Assembly: GCA_022457155.1 (NCBI GenBank)
Contig: JAJGOT010001142.1
Span: 1-64,000 of the forward strand
From: Cladopsammia gracilis
Lineage: Eukaryota > Cnidaria > Anthozoa > Scleractinia > Dendrophylliidae
Length of the DNA: 64,000 nt
Direction of reading: 5' to 3'
Part shown: in pieces, positions 9,153 through 20,314 of the stretch
Layout of the letters: each line of letters begins with the position of its first letter
How positions within the stretch are numbered: the first letter of the stretch is position 1
Notes under the pieces: model-generated
What the model saw: only the letters and a program-made list of their open reading frames with translations
Told to the model about the DNA's origin: nothing
Databases searched by the model: none
Translations under genes and position numbers: made by a program

Positions 9153-12100
9153 ATGACCAAAGTAAAACTAATTATGAGTTGCTTGATGTCTAGAACAGTT
9201 TTGGCAACTGGGGAAGTGGTTGAAGAAGAAGCCAACTTTCACTCACAAATACTGACAAATCTTGAAGGAACTGACAAATTGGAAGCTGTTGACACGATGA
9301 CTGACCGGGTAATCGAGAACATGGCGACTTTCCAAATGAGAGGCTCTAACTGGGTATTTGTGAGAGTGAGAGAGTTAGTCATTCCCTTCGCAACCTTTCA
9401 ACCTCTGCGGGGGAGTTCATGGATGAAACTTCCAGCGGGGTTAAAGAATAATAAAGCTGTGGTGAACATGAAGAATGAGGATGAGATGTGTTTCAAATGG
9501 TGTGTGATGCGAGCTCTCAACCCAGTTGAGAAAAATGCAGAAAGAATCTCAATCGAATTGAGGGAACAAAGCCGGAGGTTGGATTGGAACGGTTTGGCTT
9601 TCCCAACTCCTTTGAGTGACATTGGGAAGTTTGAAAGAAGGAACCTAGGATTGGCAGTGAATGTGTTTGGGTATGAAGGTGGAACTGTCTTTCCTTTGAG
9701 AATCTCTGAGAAAGAAGGGCAAAACATTGATTTGTTGTGGTTGAAGGAGCTTGATGAGGATGGAAAGGAGAAAACGCATTTCTGTTGGATAAAGAACCTT
9801 AACCGACTTCTCTCAAATCAAGTCACACGTCATAAGGAATCAGTTGTGTTTTGCTGAAGGTGTTTGAATCACTTTCCAGATGATGAGAAGTTGAAACGGC
9901 ATGAAGAGTCTTGCTCCCAGTTTGAAGCAGTAAAAATTGTCATGCCAAATGAAGGGAGTGTGGTGAAGTTCAAAAAATTTAACAGGAAGATGGAATTTCC
10001 ATTTGTTATCTTGGCGGATTTCGAAGCTAGACAACTTCCAATTTCGTCTGTTCAGCCACCAACGGAGAACTCCTTCACTGAAAAGTTCCAGAAACATATA
10101 GCGTGTTCGTTTGCGTTTCATTTAGTGTCAAAGTTTATGAAAAGAAAACCGGTCTTATTTCGGGCAAGAAGTGATGAAGAGGATGTGGGAAAGAAATTTC
10201 TAGAGGAATTAACCCAGTTTGTCGTGGATATCCAAGAAGAAGTAGCAGAGCCAGAAAAGATGATATTTGACCTAAAAGAACAAAAAAGGTTTGAGGAAGC
10301 GACGTGTTGTTGGATATGTGAAAAAGAATTTGAAGCAGATGATGAACGGGTTCGGGGTCACTGCCACTTCACTGGGAAGTTCCGAGGTGCGGCTCATGAA
10401 TCTTGCAACCTGAATTTCAGAAAACCTAAATTCACCCCAGTGATTTTCCACAACTTGAAAGGCTATGACGCGCATCTCATTGTGAAGAGTTTGGGATTGA
10501 GTGAAGGGGATATCAGTTGCCTCCCAAATAATGAAGAGAAGTTCATTTCCTTCTCAAAGAAGATAAAAATTGGGGAAACAGAACCATGGGGGTTTGATGA
10601 ACCTAAAACAATTTGGCATGAATTGAGGTTTCTAGATTCAGCTGCATTCATGGCAGCGCCTTTGGGAAACCTGGTGAAAAATCTAAGGGATGATGACTTC
10701 ATTGAAACGAAAAAGGTGTTTGGGAAAAAGTGGGAGTTGTTCAAACGGAAAGGAATCTTCCCCTATGAGTGGTTGGATTCAGTTGATAAATTCAACGTGA
10801 TGGAACTTCCTGAAAAAGATGCTTTCTATTCGACTTTGAATGATGAAGGGGTGAGTGATGAGGACTTGGAACATGCAAAGACAGTTTGGAATGAGATGAA
10901 GATGAAAAACATGGGAAATTTCCATGACGCCTATTTAATGGCGGATGTGACCTTGCTGGCGGATGTGTTTCAGGAATTCAGGAAGGTGTGCCGGACTCAT
11001 TATGACTTAGATCCTGCTTGGTTTTTCACTTCTCCTGGCTTGGCATGGGATGCTGCTTTGAAGGAAAGTGAAGTTAAACTGGAACTGTTGACCGACCCAG
11101 ATATGCTTTTGTTTTTCGAGAGAGGAATTCGAGGAGGTGTTTCAACTATCTTCCACAGGAGAGCAAAAGCAAACAACAAGTTCATGAGTGATGATTTTGA
11201 TGAAAATCAGCCGTCAAAGTTTCTCGCTTATTGGGATGCGAATGGTTTGTATGCATGGGCCATGTCAAATAAATTGCCAGTTGGGAGCTTCCAGTGGATG
11301 AATGAAGAAGAGTTGGAAAGATAGGAAAATAAAAGTTGCGTCTTGGAAGTGGATGTGGATATTCCCAAAGAGTTGCATGACCATTTCAATGACTTTCCAC
11401 CGCTTCCGGAACGACTGATGGTGGGAAAGACGGAGAAGCTGATTCCCAACCTGAGGAACAAGCGGAATATGGTTGTGCATCAAAGACTTCTGAAACAAGC
11501 TTTGGAGTTGGGATGTGTGTTGAAGAAAGTAAAGAGAGGAGTTCAGTTCAAGGAAGAGTGTTGGTTGAAGTCATTCATTGACAAGAATGTAATCCTGCGA
11601 CAACAGTCCAAGAATGCATTTGAGAAAGATTTCTTCAAACTGATGAACAATGCAGTCTTTGGGAAAACCATGGAGAACATCAGGAAAAGAAAAGATGTGC
11701 AGTTAGTGTGTCAGGGAAAGAAATTCTGCAAGTTAGTCGCCAAACCAAACTTTGAGCATTTCACCATATTCAGTAAAAATCTTGTGGGAGTTCATATGAA
11801 ACGGACTAAGATGACATTTGACAAGCCAGTATATGTAGGCCAAGCGATATTGGATGTCTCGAAGAGTTTGATGTATGACTTCCATTATGGATATGTGAAG
11901 AAAAAATGGGAAAAGGCTCAGTTGTGTTTCACCGAAACGGATTCGTTGTTATATGAAATTGAGACTGATGATTTGTTTGTGGATATTGCAAAGGATGTGT
12001 CAAAGCACTTTGACACGTCAGAGTTTGCAGAATCTCATCCTAGAGTTGTTGATGGAACGATAAAGCGAATGAACCAGAAAGTATTGGGTTTAATGAAGGA

Positions 12101-12656
12101 TGAAGCTTGTGGTGGAACAATTCAGGAATTTGTGGGACTAAGAGCAAAGTGTTATTCCTTCAAAGTGTATGGTGGGGGTGGGACAAAGAAATGTAAGGGT
12201 GTGAAGAAACGCATTGTAAAAAAACGAATCACGCATGAAGACTATGTTGACTGTTTGGAAACGAAGAATCCACAGATGAGGGCCATGAATTGCATTAGAA
12301 GTGAAAAGCATCAAATCTTCACCCAGAGAATTAACAAGACAGCTTTGAGTGCGGACGACGATAAGAGATAAGTGAAAGAAGATGGAATCAGTACATTGGC
12401 TTGGGGTCATTGGAGACTTGGAAAAGCTGAGCGGAGCAATATGAGTGAAGTGAGTGAAGTGAATGAAGTGAGTGAAGTGAATGAAGTGAGTGAAGAAAAT
12501 AAAGAAATGATTCAAAAAATGAATCAAAGAAGCGGAGCGAAGCGAAGCGGAGCGGAGCGAAGTAAGGAAGAGATAAAAGCAGAGATGCTTGAGAAGAAAC
12601 GAAAGAAAGTTGTCCGCTACTTAAAAGATAGAGAAGGAGTAGAACATGTTGAATGA
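9153..12656 (+). pseudogene. protein-primed family B DNA polymerase (Polinton 1)
   Basis: A single frame from ATG 9153, broken by TGA 9855-9857, TAG 11322-11324 and TAA 12369-12371. Visible parts: a C2H2-type finger at the first stop; exonuclease motif I DFEAR (about 10018); an HNH-like zinc insert (CWICEKEF...HCHFTGKFRGAAH...CN, 10300-10420); FHNLKGYDAHLI; exo III YLMADVTLLADVF; polymerase motif A DANGLYAWAMS (11237); motif B NNAVFGKTMEN (11645); motif C ETDSLLY (11935), where the usual first Asp is Glu. It replicates the element from its ends. The tail after 12434 is low-complexity SEV/NEV and RSGA repeats. Confidence 0.85.
12440..12570 (+). repeat. 9 bp minisatellite and AGCGG-type repeat in polymerase tail
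   Basis: Tandem copies of AGTGAAGTG/AATGAAGTG up to about 12490, then GAAGCGGAGC-type repeats to about 12560. In frame they encode SEVNEV and RSGA runs. Confidence 0.6.
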
Positions 12657-12779
12657 GGGACTCTGAAAAGAAAGTTTCATGTAGAAGAAGATGTTCTGAG
12701 AAATGAGATGAATGTGAAATTTTTTGTGAAAGGATGGACTAGATATGCAACCTTGTAATACCCCTACAACAAGTTCAAA

Positions 12780-13010
12780 TGTGTGGGAATGGGTGAGAAT
12801 GTGTTGAGTTGGTAGGGATTATTTTGGGTGTATTTCTGTTGGTGAATAATATGCATTGTTTGGGGAAGTGGGAGTGAATGGGAATGTGTTGAATGTGTAG
12901 GGATTTGTTTTGGCGTATTTGTGCTTGATGAAAATGTGCATTGATTGAGGGAAGTGGGAATGTGTTGAGTTAGTGGGGGATTTTTTTGGGCGTATTTCTG
13001 CTGTGAGCCA
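12780..13010. repeat. three degenerate copies of an approximately 85-95 bp repeat
   Basis: Three imperfect direct copies, each with GGGAATG(T)GTTGA, a GTAGGGATT or GGGGGATT stretch, TTTGGGTGTATTT and GTGCATTG-like parts. They lie just after the polymerase and may be a remnant of the terminal region of Polinton 1, or an unrelated satellite. Confidence 0.5.
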
Positions 13011-13019
13011 GAAACCCCA

Positions 13020-13810
13020 TTTCCTAACTACTAAAGTGGAACACCAAGATGGCCGCTCTATACATTTCTTACTAAAAATGTCAAACACTCGTTCGTCTAT
13101 AACTCTTGAACTAATGCTCTTGTGCTTCAAAATTTGGCCCAGATGTGTAGTTTTACACTCTCTACAATTCCATAAACATTTTGGAATCGAAAACGGCTTC
13201 TGAATTTTGATATGACGTCAGTGAAAATCGCTCTATTGTTTTGTGCCTTTCTCGCTGCCGTCACCGTCGCCCGTCGTGGTGCTTAAGCTCCCTTGTGCCT
13301 TTATATAAACCGGCGCCACAAATTTCCCTTTTGTAAACGGTCGCTGCCATTTTATATTTCAGCGACATAGTCCGGTTAAGGTTACTGTAAACCTTTTTTG
13401 GTCCCATTTTGCATAATTTTATTTTTTTAAATTTGTGTAAAGATATAACATTAATCTAGAAAATATTGAAAGAAGTTTTGCAAAATCATTAAAAGAACTC
13501 GAGATATTCTAAAAAAGAGTTTCAAGAGAATAGTTGATAAGTAGCTATGGGTGTGATACTCCGATAATCTCTTCCCGGAGTGCAGCGCCTTCTTGTACTT
13601 TTCCCGCTAAACTTTATCCGCGGGATCTCGAACTACATGTTATATGCATATTTTGTTTACATCGTAATGCGGAGCGCATTTCGCATCGTCATAGCGTATT
13701 CTCCCCGGCCATTTTCCATGTTTCACGCGCTTGTCTAAGCTTGTTCCAATTCCTGCAGATTTACAATTTGACCATTAAAGCCAAAGTGGAAATTTTTGGT
13801 TTTTAATAGC
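13020..13810. other. non-coding spacer between Polinton 1 and BEL element
   Basis: No supported gene. A TATATAAA box at about 13301-13308 followed by a GC-rich leader could be a host promoter remnant. The sequence up to 13800 shows no recognised repeat. Confidence 0.35.
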
Positions 13811-14059
13811 AGTTCGTTATTCAATTGATTCGTTTAATTCCTGTTATTCGTCCCTATATACACAATATTTCGTCTCGTAACTTCGTAACTCTTGGTCTCG
13901 CACGTATCGCTTCGAAAGATCTCGAAAGTCTATTGTACATACCACTTATCACAAGGTTCACGTGTCAATCACTTACAACTAAAACTGTACAAACAAAACA
14001 AGTATCTCGTTACACAGATTGCGAAACTGTCCACCATAGGTGTTTAGACGAATTTGACA
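13811..14059 (-). repeat. 3' LTR of BEL element (truncated outer end)
   Basis: 249 bp matching the right LTR (19164-19324 joined to 20223-20314), ending in ...AATTTGACA on the plus strand, i.e. TGTCAAATT on the element strand. The outermost 17 bp of the LTR are missing or diverged. Confidence 0.85.
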
Positions 14060-14074
14060 CTCCCCAAAGTTTAT
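14060..14074 (-). other. polypurine tract
   Basis: On the element strand AAACTTTGGGGAG lies directly before the LTR start TGTCA. This is the plus-strand primer site for reverse transcription. Confidence 0.6.
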
Positions 14075-14133
14075 TCCCTGCGGGAGAAACTTTCAAAATT
14101 CACGTGAAAGAAAACAAGTCAATGTTCAATTGT

Positions 14134-15490
14134 TCATGAGCGGTTCAATTGTCTATTGATTTCTTCAACAACTGCTGCAGTACGTAGGGGTCTCCCAGTG
14201 TTATCTTGAACAGATTGACTAACTGGTTGAACAAAAGCGGGTTGCGTTGAATGCGCCTTCACTTCAATGGGAATCAAATGTTGTACAACTCTTCGAAGAT
14301 AAACAGGACGTTTATCTCTACTAGTTGTCTTGACGATAGCGGCACGAACCCTTCCATCAGTTCCAGAAATAAGCTCTTCTACCTTCGCAAGTTTCCAATG
14401 ACATCTTGTCGTCGAATCGTTTTTCAGCAACACGATATCTCCGATTGATATCTCTCGAGCACAGTTTCCCTTGTTTCCAACAATCGACTGCTCTCGTAAA
14501 CTAGTAAGGTACTCTTTTCTCCATTGCTTAGTTGACTGCTGAAGTAAACTCTTGTGGTGGCGAGCTCTTCTCGTTAATGACTTGTAGGTGCTGATGACTT
14601 CGTAATGTGCGCTGTTTGGCGTTGAGCTGATCCGGCGACCATAAATAAGATCAGGAGGTGTCAAAGGATACGATATTGAATCTTCGTCGTCGTACATGTA
14701 TGTGATGGGTCTTGAATTGATTACTGATTCAATTTCCACAAGCACTGTTCGGAGCTCTTCGAAATTGAGGGTAGATCGGCCAAGGACTTTCTTGAGAGGT
14801 CTCTTGATACTACGAACCAATCTCTCCCAAAATCCTCCCCACCACGGGGCCTTTTCGATGATGAAATTCCAGGAAGTTCTTTGGTTGACTAGATAACGCC
14901 AGACTTCGTCTGATCGTGTTATCTTGCGTATTTCCTTGCATGAAGACTTGAATGTTTTCGCGTTATCCGATGTAAGAGTCGCGGGTAGTCCCCTTCGGCT
15001 AGCAAATCGTCTGAAGGAAAGCAGGAAATCTTTAACGTTAAGGCTTCTACATAGTTCTAGGTGTACAGCTCGCGTCGACGCACAGGTAAACAAACAAATG
15101 TAAACCTTCTTCGATTCGTTTCTTTCAACTTCAGGACTTTTGGTTTCGATGAAAAGTGGACCAACAAAGTCGAGACCAACATGCGTAAACGGAGGACCTT
15201 CGGATACTCTTTCGTCAGGCAGATCATTAGGCGGCACAGCACTATGACTTTCCCTCGTACTTGCGGCAAATTACACATTTTCGAATAAATTTCTTGACGG
15301 CTTCTCGTCCACGGAGCACCCAGAAACGTTCCCTTAGCGTTGTTAGAGTATCTCGTATTCCACTGTGTTGGATAGATTCGGGTGACTGCCTTATCAGTAG
15401 CTGAACAAATTCATGGCTTGCAGGTAATAGGACAGGTTTCCTCGAATTTTCGGGCAACGGTGAATTGTTCAATCGCCCCTTACATCTCAT
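14134..15490 (-). pseudogene. BEL/Pao integrase
   Basis: Two frames: 15490-15242 holds the H2C2 zinc-binding segment (HSGIRDTLTTLRERFWVLRG...CVICRK); 15237-14134 holds the catalytic core with LDFVGP (first Asp), TSDNAKTF (second Asp) and WWGGFWERLVRSIK (Glu), then INSRPITY and a C-terminal domain with IGDIVLLKND. A frameshift near 15238-15245 separates the two. It integrates the cDNA into host chromosomes. The reading runs up to the polypurine tract. Confidence 0.8.
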
Positions 15491-15560
15491 AACGCCTTCT
15501 TGTAGGCATAAACCGAACTGTGTGACAAACGTTCGCGGGTTCGACCTTTGATTTTTACGC

Positions 15561-15850
15561 TGGAGGATTTCAATTTACACTTCCCTGCGTTAAAAAGAAA
15601 TTGGGGGAAACAAAGAACTGCTTATCATGCTGTAAATTACTTTAATTCTCTTAGTCAGGTAATAAGACAATCTTCTAATGTAAATGTATTTAAGCGGAAT
15701 GTTTTTAACTTCTTAATCTAAGAGTTTTTACATAGTTTTTGATGTGTTTTTTGTTTTGTTTTTTAGTGTGAGTATTTTAGTTTTAATTCTTAGTTTTAAT
15801 CGAGGTCCTTTTTGAAAATCACTGAAGTGAAAGAGTTTTCCTCAATAAAG

Positions 15851-15892
<42 letters not shown>

Positions 15893-15893
15893 T
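15561..15893 (+). mobile_element. 5'-truncated LINE tail inside BEL pol
   Basis: On the plus strand, 15584-15721 encodes a retrotransposon ORF2 C-terminus (RTAYHAVNYFNSLSQVIRQ...FKRNVFNFLI, stop). A 3' UTR with AATAAAG and a (ATT)n tail at about 15850-15890 follow. The orientation is opposite to BEL. The 5' boundary is approximate. Confidence 0.7.
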
Positions 15894-15963
15894 TCCTTGG
15901 TGAACGATGATGCTTGCACTGACTTGATCCAGAGATGCTCGGCTTCCTTTAAATCGGTGACGT

Positions 15964-17069
15964 TTAAACTCGTTTCTTCTTTTTTGTACTCTCGTTCCGT
16001 ACTCGATTCTTGAACCTCTTTGAAAACTTGAGAACAAGGGCTGTTACACGGAGCAGATTTGTTAAGTTGTGAAAGCGCTTTATGTCGATTATCTGATCGA
16101 TTCTCTTCTCTGGGGTGTCGTCTGAATTATTCACAAGTGAATGCGTGAGAACTGGTGGATTCTTTACAGCTTCTTCAAGGACAATTTTATCTTCGGATTG
16201 TGTCGATTGGTTTACGGGCCATTCAGATTTTGGTTGGTAAAGGAATGCTGCGCCATTACACCAAGTCGTGTTAGTGGAAAGTTCTTTAGCAGACAAACCA
16301 CGAGAAGGATTCAATTCCCCGGGCAATGTCTCCAATCATCCTTGGAGGTCAAATTTCGAAGTTTTTCCACACGATGCTGAACGTACTGTTTCCACATTCG
16401 CTCATTTTTAATCCAACAGAGTGTGGTCATCGAGTCAGTCCAATTGATTGTTTTCAATTGTTTTCCGGCCGAATTGAATTATTGAACCAGTCGTGCGAGA
16501 AGAACCGCTCTCAATAACTCCAAGCGGGGAATTGACTGCTTCTTTAAAGGTGCGACTCTGGACTTAGAAGCAACCAAACGAACATCGACTCGGCCATCTT
16601 GATAGAGAGAACGCATGAAAATAACTGCGGCATACGCACGATTGGAGGCGTCGCTGAAACCATGAAGCTCGATTTCTATTGGACTTGACCGGAAATAACA
16701 GCGCGGGATTCGTACTTTGTAGAGGCATTTCAATTCTTCAAGTAAAGTGTTCCAAGTGAGAAGCAAGGTTCCTGCTAATTCGCTATCCCAGTCGATTTTT
16801 TCCAGGCAAAGTTCTTGAAATAAGATTTTCACTGTCAATTTGAGGAATGAACGCTTTGTCGACGGAAGTGAGCTGCCAAATTTGTACAGATCCTTAAGAT
16901 CGAAGAAAAATTCGTCAGAAACAGTGTCCCAGTTCAATCCTAGAATTTTGACAATCGTTTCGTTCTTGGCTTCGGAGCTTCCAGGAGTGGTTTGAAGATT
17001 TGGCGTATGATTCGTCATCTTCTGTTGTCGGTTCTTGGTTCGATTTGCTTTCACCGCGTGGATTTTCAC
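15964..17069 (-). pseudogene. BEL/Pao RNase H and connector region
   Basis: Frames 17069-16479 and 16335-15964, with the intervening sequence readable in another frame. Seen: LGLNWDTVSDEFFF, ELHGFSDASNRAYAAVIF (RNase H first Asp context), SIPRLELLRAVLLARL, then a WTDS...CWIKNERMW stretch across the gap and PGELNPSRGLSAKEL. This is the Pao-type region following the RT that removes the RNA strand. It is frameshifted against RT near 17050 and again between 16335 and 16480. Confidence 0.7.
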
Positions 17070-18345
17070 AACTGTCGATCGCTCTTAATAGGATACGTGA
17101 ATTAGAGTTCCATTTACGGAGATTAAAGCCGCCTTCGGCCATAAGTTGCTTGGTTTTCTTGTAAATGACCAGGCCCCAATCATCGTTGTCGTCTCCAGTG
17201 AGTAAATCGTCCACGTACAGAGATTTCTCGAGTGACTCAGCCATCTCGGGCTCGCTCTGCTTGTACAAATTCAAGTGGTGTGAAATTGTCGCAGCCAGAA
17301 TTGAAGGCGAAGGTCGCAAACCGAAAACAAGCCGGTTGAAACGATACTCAGCGATTTCTGGTTTAGCGGCGAACGGATCATCGTACCATAGGAAACGGAG
17401 CATGTCACGATCTTCTTGCTTGATGCCAACCATTAGAAATGCCTTTTCGATGTCTGCGGTGAGAGCGACGGCGTTCCAACGAAATTTGGCCAGCATATCG
17501 AAAATATGCGGAACGTAATTCTCACCAACTTCAAGGCAGTCATTAAGCGATCGTTCCTCCTTCGATGATTTAGCAGACCCATCATAAACAACGCGTACCT
17601 TTGTTGTTTCGCAATCTCGACGAACCACTGCATGGTGAGGTGAGTAATGAACGCTCGTTACGCTCAGCTCGTGTGCGCAATTAGATTTCGGCACCCTTTC
17701 GACAATTCCGGCTTCGCATTGCTGTTGAATAATCTTGTCGTAATTGCTCAGTAAATTCGGTTCGTTCCTTAGTTTATGATGCAGGGATCGCAGTCTCGAC
17801 ACACACATACCATAGTTGTTTGAGGTCGGCGCACAGTCTTCCTTCCAGGGCAATTTAGTCTCGTAGTGACGATTATTGAAGGAGATATCGGTACCGGGTA
17901 CCTGTCGTTCGATCTTGGAGTCGTCTCGAATTCCAGTAATGTCGGTTTCCCAGAAAGTTTTCAACATGTCTACAATTTCGTCGTTGTCGTTAGCTTCGGT
18001 AAAACATGGACCGCCAGAAATAATTAGATTTGAGACGGCATTGGACTCGTTTGGAGAGCAGGAAACGTTAGTTGGACCTAAGAGAAGCCAGCCAAACATG
18101 CTGTTTATCGCCGTCGGCCCAGAATGCCCACGAATTGTTTCACCGGTGACAATGTCCCAATAGTGATCCAAGCCGATGAGAATGTCAATACCGCATTGAC
18201 TTTCGGAGCTGTCCGCTAGCTCTAAACCTTGTAAATGAGGATAGTCGTTGATGTCTACATGTTTCAGTAGTGGCGAACAGATAACAGGGAAATTAAGCGC
18301 TGTGATCTCCAAGTATTCGTTCTGCTTGTTGCGAATGGGCAACAT
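16915..18345 (-). pseudogene. BEL/Pao protease C-terminus and reverse transcriptase
   Basis: 476 residues. The first 110 match the C-terminal part of the BEL aspartic protease region (IDILIGLDHYWDIVTGETIRG, FGWLLLGP). RT follows: RVVYDGSAKS, ALTADIEKAFLMVGI, YRFNRLVFGLRPSP and the catalytic SLYVDDLLTGD. The protease active-site half is absent because of a deletion joining gag to this frame around 18350-18400. The frame leaves the family after EGGFNLRKWNSNS. Confidence 0.8.
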
Positions 18346-19076
18346 CTCTGCTTTCCGTAGACGTTTTCTCCAAATGTATTTAAATGGAGAATTCCTGAAC
18401 AGTTAGGAATCTTTAGCAATTGGTCCATGTGCGCCGAGATAATCTGTTGAGGCCTTCCAAACCTTTCTTGTAAAATTTCGACAGCAGATTTGTAATTGGC
18501 GTCGGTCAATGATAATCCTTGGATTGCTCGAGATGCTGGGCCTTCGAGAAGGGAATTCAAATAATTGAACTTATCTACCGGTGAAATTGCTTTATTTTCG
18601 TGGACGGCCGATTTAAACGAGTCCCAGAAACTGATCCACTTTGTGATGTCCCCGTGGAATTTCGGCAAAATCAACTTTGGCAATTTAGCCTTTGCCAGAT
18701 TACTTGTAGCTCCAGATGTGGAATTGATCTGCAATTGATGGCCCTCAAGTCCGTTGTGTTTCGTTTGCAGTGCATCTTGTATTCGTTTTTGGTAGTCCAC
18801 AACTCGTTCCAACACCTTTTCGGCGTCTTCAATTTCCGCTTGAATGGCATCAACATTGCACAGCGATAAAACACTCTGGTCCAGTTCTTCGATGGTTTTA
18901 AGTTTGCCTGCAAGCAATCGATCCGAAACCTCCAAACTCTTTCTTTGATCGTCATTTAAGGTAATTCCACTGAGAATCGCGTCCACATCGCTTATTTTCT
19001 TTGTAATGACTCCCCGATTCGCTGCTCGTATCATCTTGACTCTCTCGAGCCTTTCTTTCGCTTCTTTTTCTGCCAT
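18264..19076 (-). pseudogene. BEL/Pao gag (N-terminal part)
   Basis: About 225 residues match a Pao-type gag: N-terminal coiled helix (AEKEAKERLERVKMIRAANRGVITKKISDVDAIL), then LPKLILPKFHGDITKWISFWDSFKSAVH, SPVDKFNYLNSLLEGPASRAIQGL and LQERFGRPQQIISAHMDQLL. The later gag, zinc knuckles and protease start are deleted; the last residues are read through the junction. It forms the particle shell in intact elements. Confidence 0.75.
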
Positions 19077-19128
19077 CGTCTTGATCGCCTTATTTCGAAC
19101 GTCCTTTACTTCGGGGCCGCTTGTCCTT

Positions 19129-19146
19129 GCCCCACGTTGGGCGCCA
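19129..19146 (-). other. primer-binding site
   Basis: On the element strand TGGCGCCCAACGTGGGGC directly follows the LTR end TATGACA. It is typical of tRNA primer sites of BEL elements. Confidence 0.7.
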
Positions 19147-19324
19147 TGTCATAAAACTGCGGCGTTTCGTTATTCAATTGATTCGTTTAATTCCTGTTAT
19201 TCGTCCCTATATACACAATATTTCCTCTCGTGACTTCGTAACTCTCGGTCTCGCACGTATCGCTTCGAAAAAGGACTGATCAAAGTCTATTGTACATACC
19301 ACTTATCACAAGGTTCACGTGTCA

Positions 19325-19400
19325 TTGGCCGTTTTTATACTAGAGACGCATTATCCGACTGGACGAACTTGGGCAAACATTTGTAGTTCGTCTGGTTATG

Positions 19401-19442
<42 letters not shown>

Positions 19443-19500
19443 AGACGAATTATCTTTCGTAATGCGTCGTTCAAGACGCATTTCGAAGGATAATTCGTCT

Positions 19501-19542
<42 letters not shown>

Positions 19543-20222
19543 CATAACCAGACGAACTACAAATGTTTGCCCAAGTTCGTTCAGACAGATAATGCGTCTC
19601 AAGTTGTTCGTCCCGTCTTTACACTAGACGCATAACATGACAGACGCATTATTCGTCTGGACGGATAATGCGTCTCTAGTATAACATCTTCGACAACATC
19701 TTCTTTCGTTTTGGAAGCTCTGTTTTCCGGCAGGTTATTGGTATACCAATGGGCACCAACAGTGCACCTTTATTGGCTGATCTCTTCCTTCATACCTTCG
19801 AGTACGATTTCATGGTCAAGGCAATGAAACAGGACATTACAAAAGCCGTCCAGTTCAGCAACACCTTTCGGTACATAGACGATTTATTCAGTATTAACAA
19901 TGTGGACTTTGGAAATTACATCAGCGCAATTTACCCGTCGGAATTAGAACTTAAGGACACTTCCACATCATCTACTGAAGTGTGTTATCTCGACACGAAT
20001 ATCAAGACTGGAGACATAAACACACCTTTCCATATCAGCATCTATGATAAGAGAGTTGACTTTGCATTCCGGATTGTCAACTTTCCTCATATGGACAGCA
20101 ACATTCCCGCCAATCCACGCATTTTGGGCATCCTACTGATGAACAGTTACGACACAGATATATATATATATATATAGCAACTACTGTGATTTGCAGTCTG
20201 TCCATTTGAATAAAAACGGCCA
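19325..20222. mobile_element. foldback/MITE-like element enclosing a Penelope RT fragment
   Basis: 898 bp bounded by TTGGCCGTTTTTAT and its inverse. A near-perfect palindrome of about 125 bp arms spans 19343-19601, built of units such as GACGCATTATCCGTCTAGAC; a further array of the same unit reaches 19685. The right half (19690-20210) is Penelope element sequence. It is inserted in the BEL LTR. Confidence 0.7.
19690..20210 (+). pseudogene. Penelope-like RT fragment inside foldback
   Basis: Frame 19749-20177 encodes MGTNSAPLLADLFLHTFEYDFM, the catalytic YIDDLFSINN, GNYISAIYPS and VCYLDTNIKTGD, closely similar to the element at 1003-2372. At about 20115 it jumps from the PANP block straight to the 3' flank sequence found near 2683-2765, so roughly 540 bp present in the first copy are deleted. 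No full RT is encoded. Confidence 0.7.
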
Positions 20223-20314
20223 ATCACTTACAACTAAAACTGTACAAACAAAACAAGTATCTCGTTACACAGATTGCGAAACTGTCCACCATGGGTGTTA
20301 AGACGAATTTGACA

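Larger units (their letters stand above)
2852..13010 (+). mobile_element. Polinton/Maverick element 1, truncated and decayed
   Basis: A block of virus-like genes: divergent small structural-type gene, A32-type packaging ATPase, two fibre-like genes, three related small genes, a basic protein and protein-primed family B DNA polymerase. ATPase plus this polymerase with its zinc-binding insert is diagnostic of Polintons. No integrase, capsid or protease gene is present and no terminal inverted repeats were found, so the left part is missing; it stops close to the Penelope relic. Several genes carry internal stops. Both boundaries are approximate; the right one is placed at the end of tandem repeats at 12780-13010. 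Confidence 0.7.
13811..20314 (-). mobile_element. BEL/Pao LTR retrotransposon, defective, with nested insertions
   Basis: Minus-strand element with gag, protease-RT-RNase H and integrase in BEL order, a polypurine tract, a primer-binding site and two LTRs. The left (3') LTR lacks its outer about 17 bp. The right (5') LTR is split by an 898 bp foldback insertion. A LINE tail splits the pol region. An internal deletion joins gag to the late protease. Frameshifts occur in pol and integrase. It cannot be autonomous. Confidence 0.85.
19147..20314 (-). repeat. 5' LTR of BEL element split by insertion
   Basis: LTR halves 19147-19324 and 20223-20314 join to about 270 bp, starting TGTCATAAAAC and ending AATTTGACA on the plus strand. 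Compared with the left LTR, the insertion point has no added or lost bases if the foldback element is taken as 19325-20222. Confidence 0.8.
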
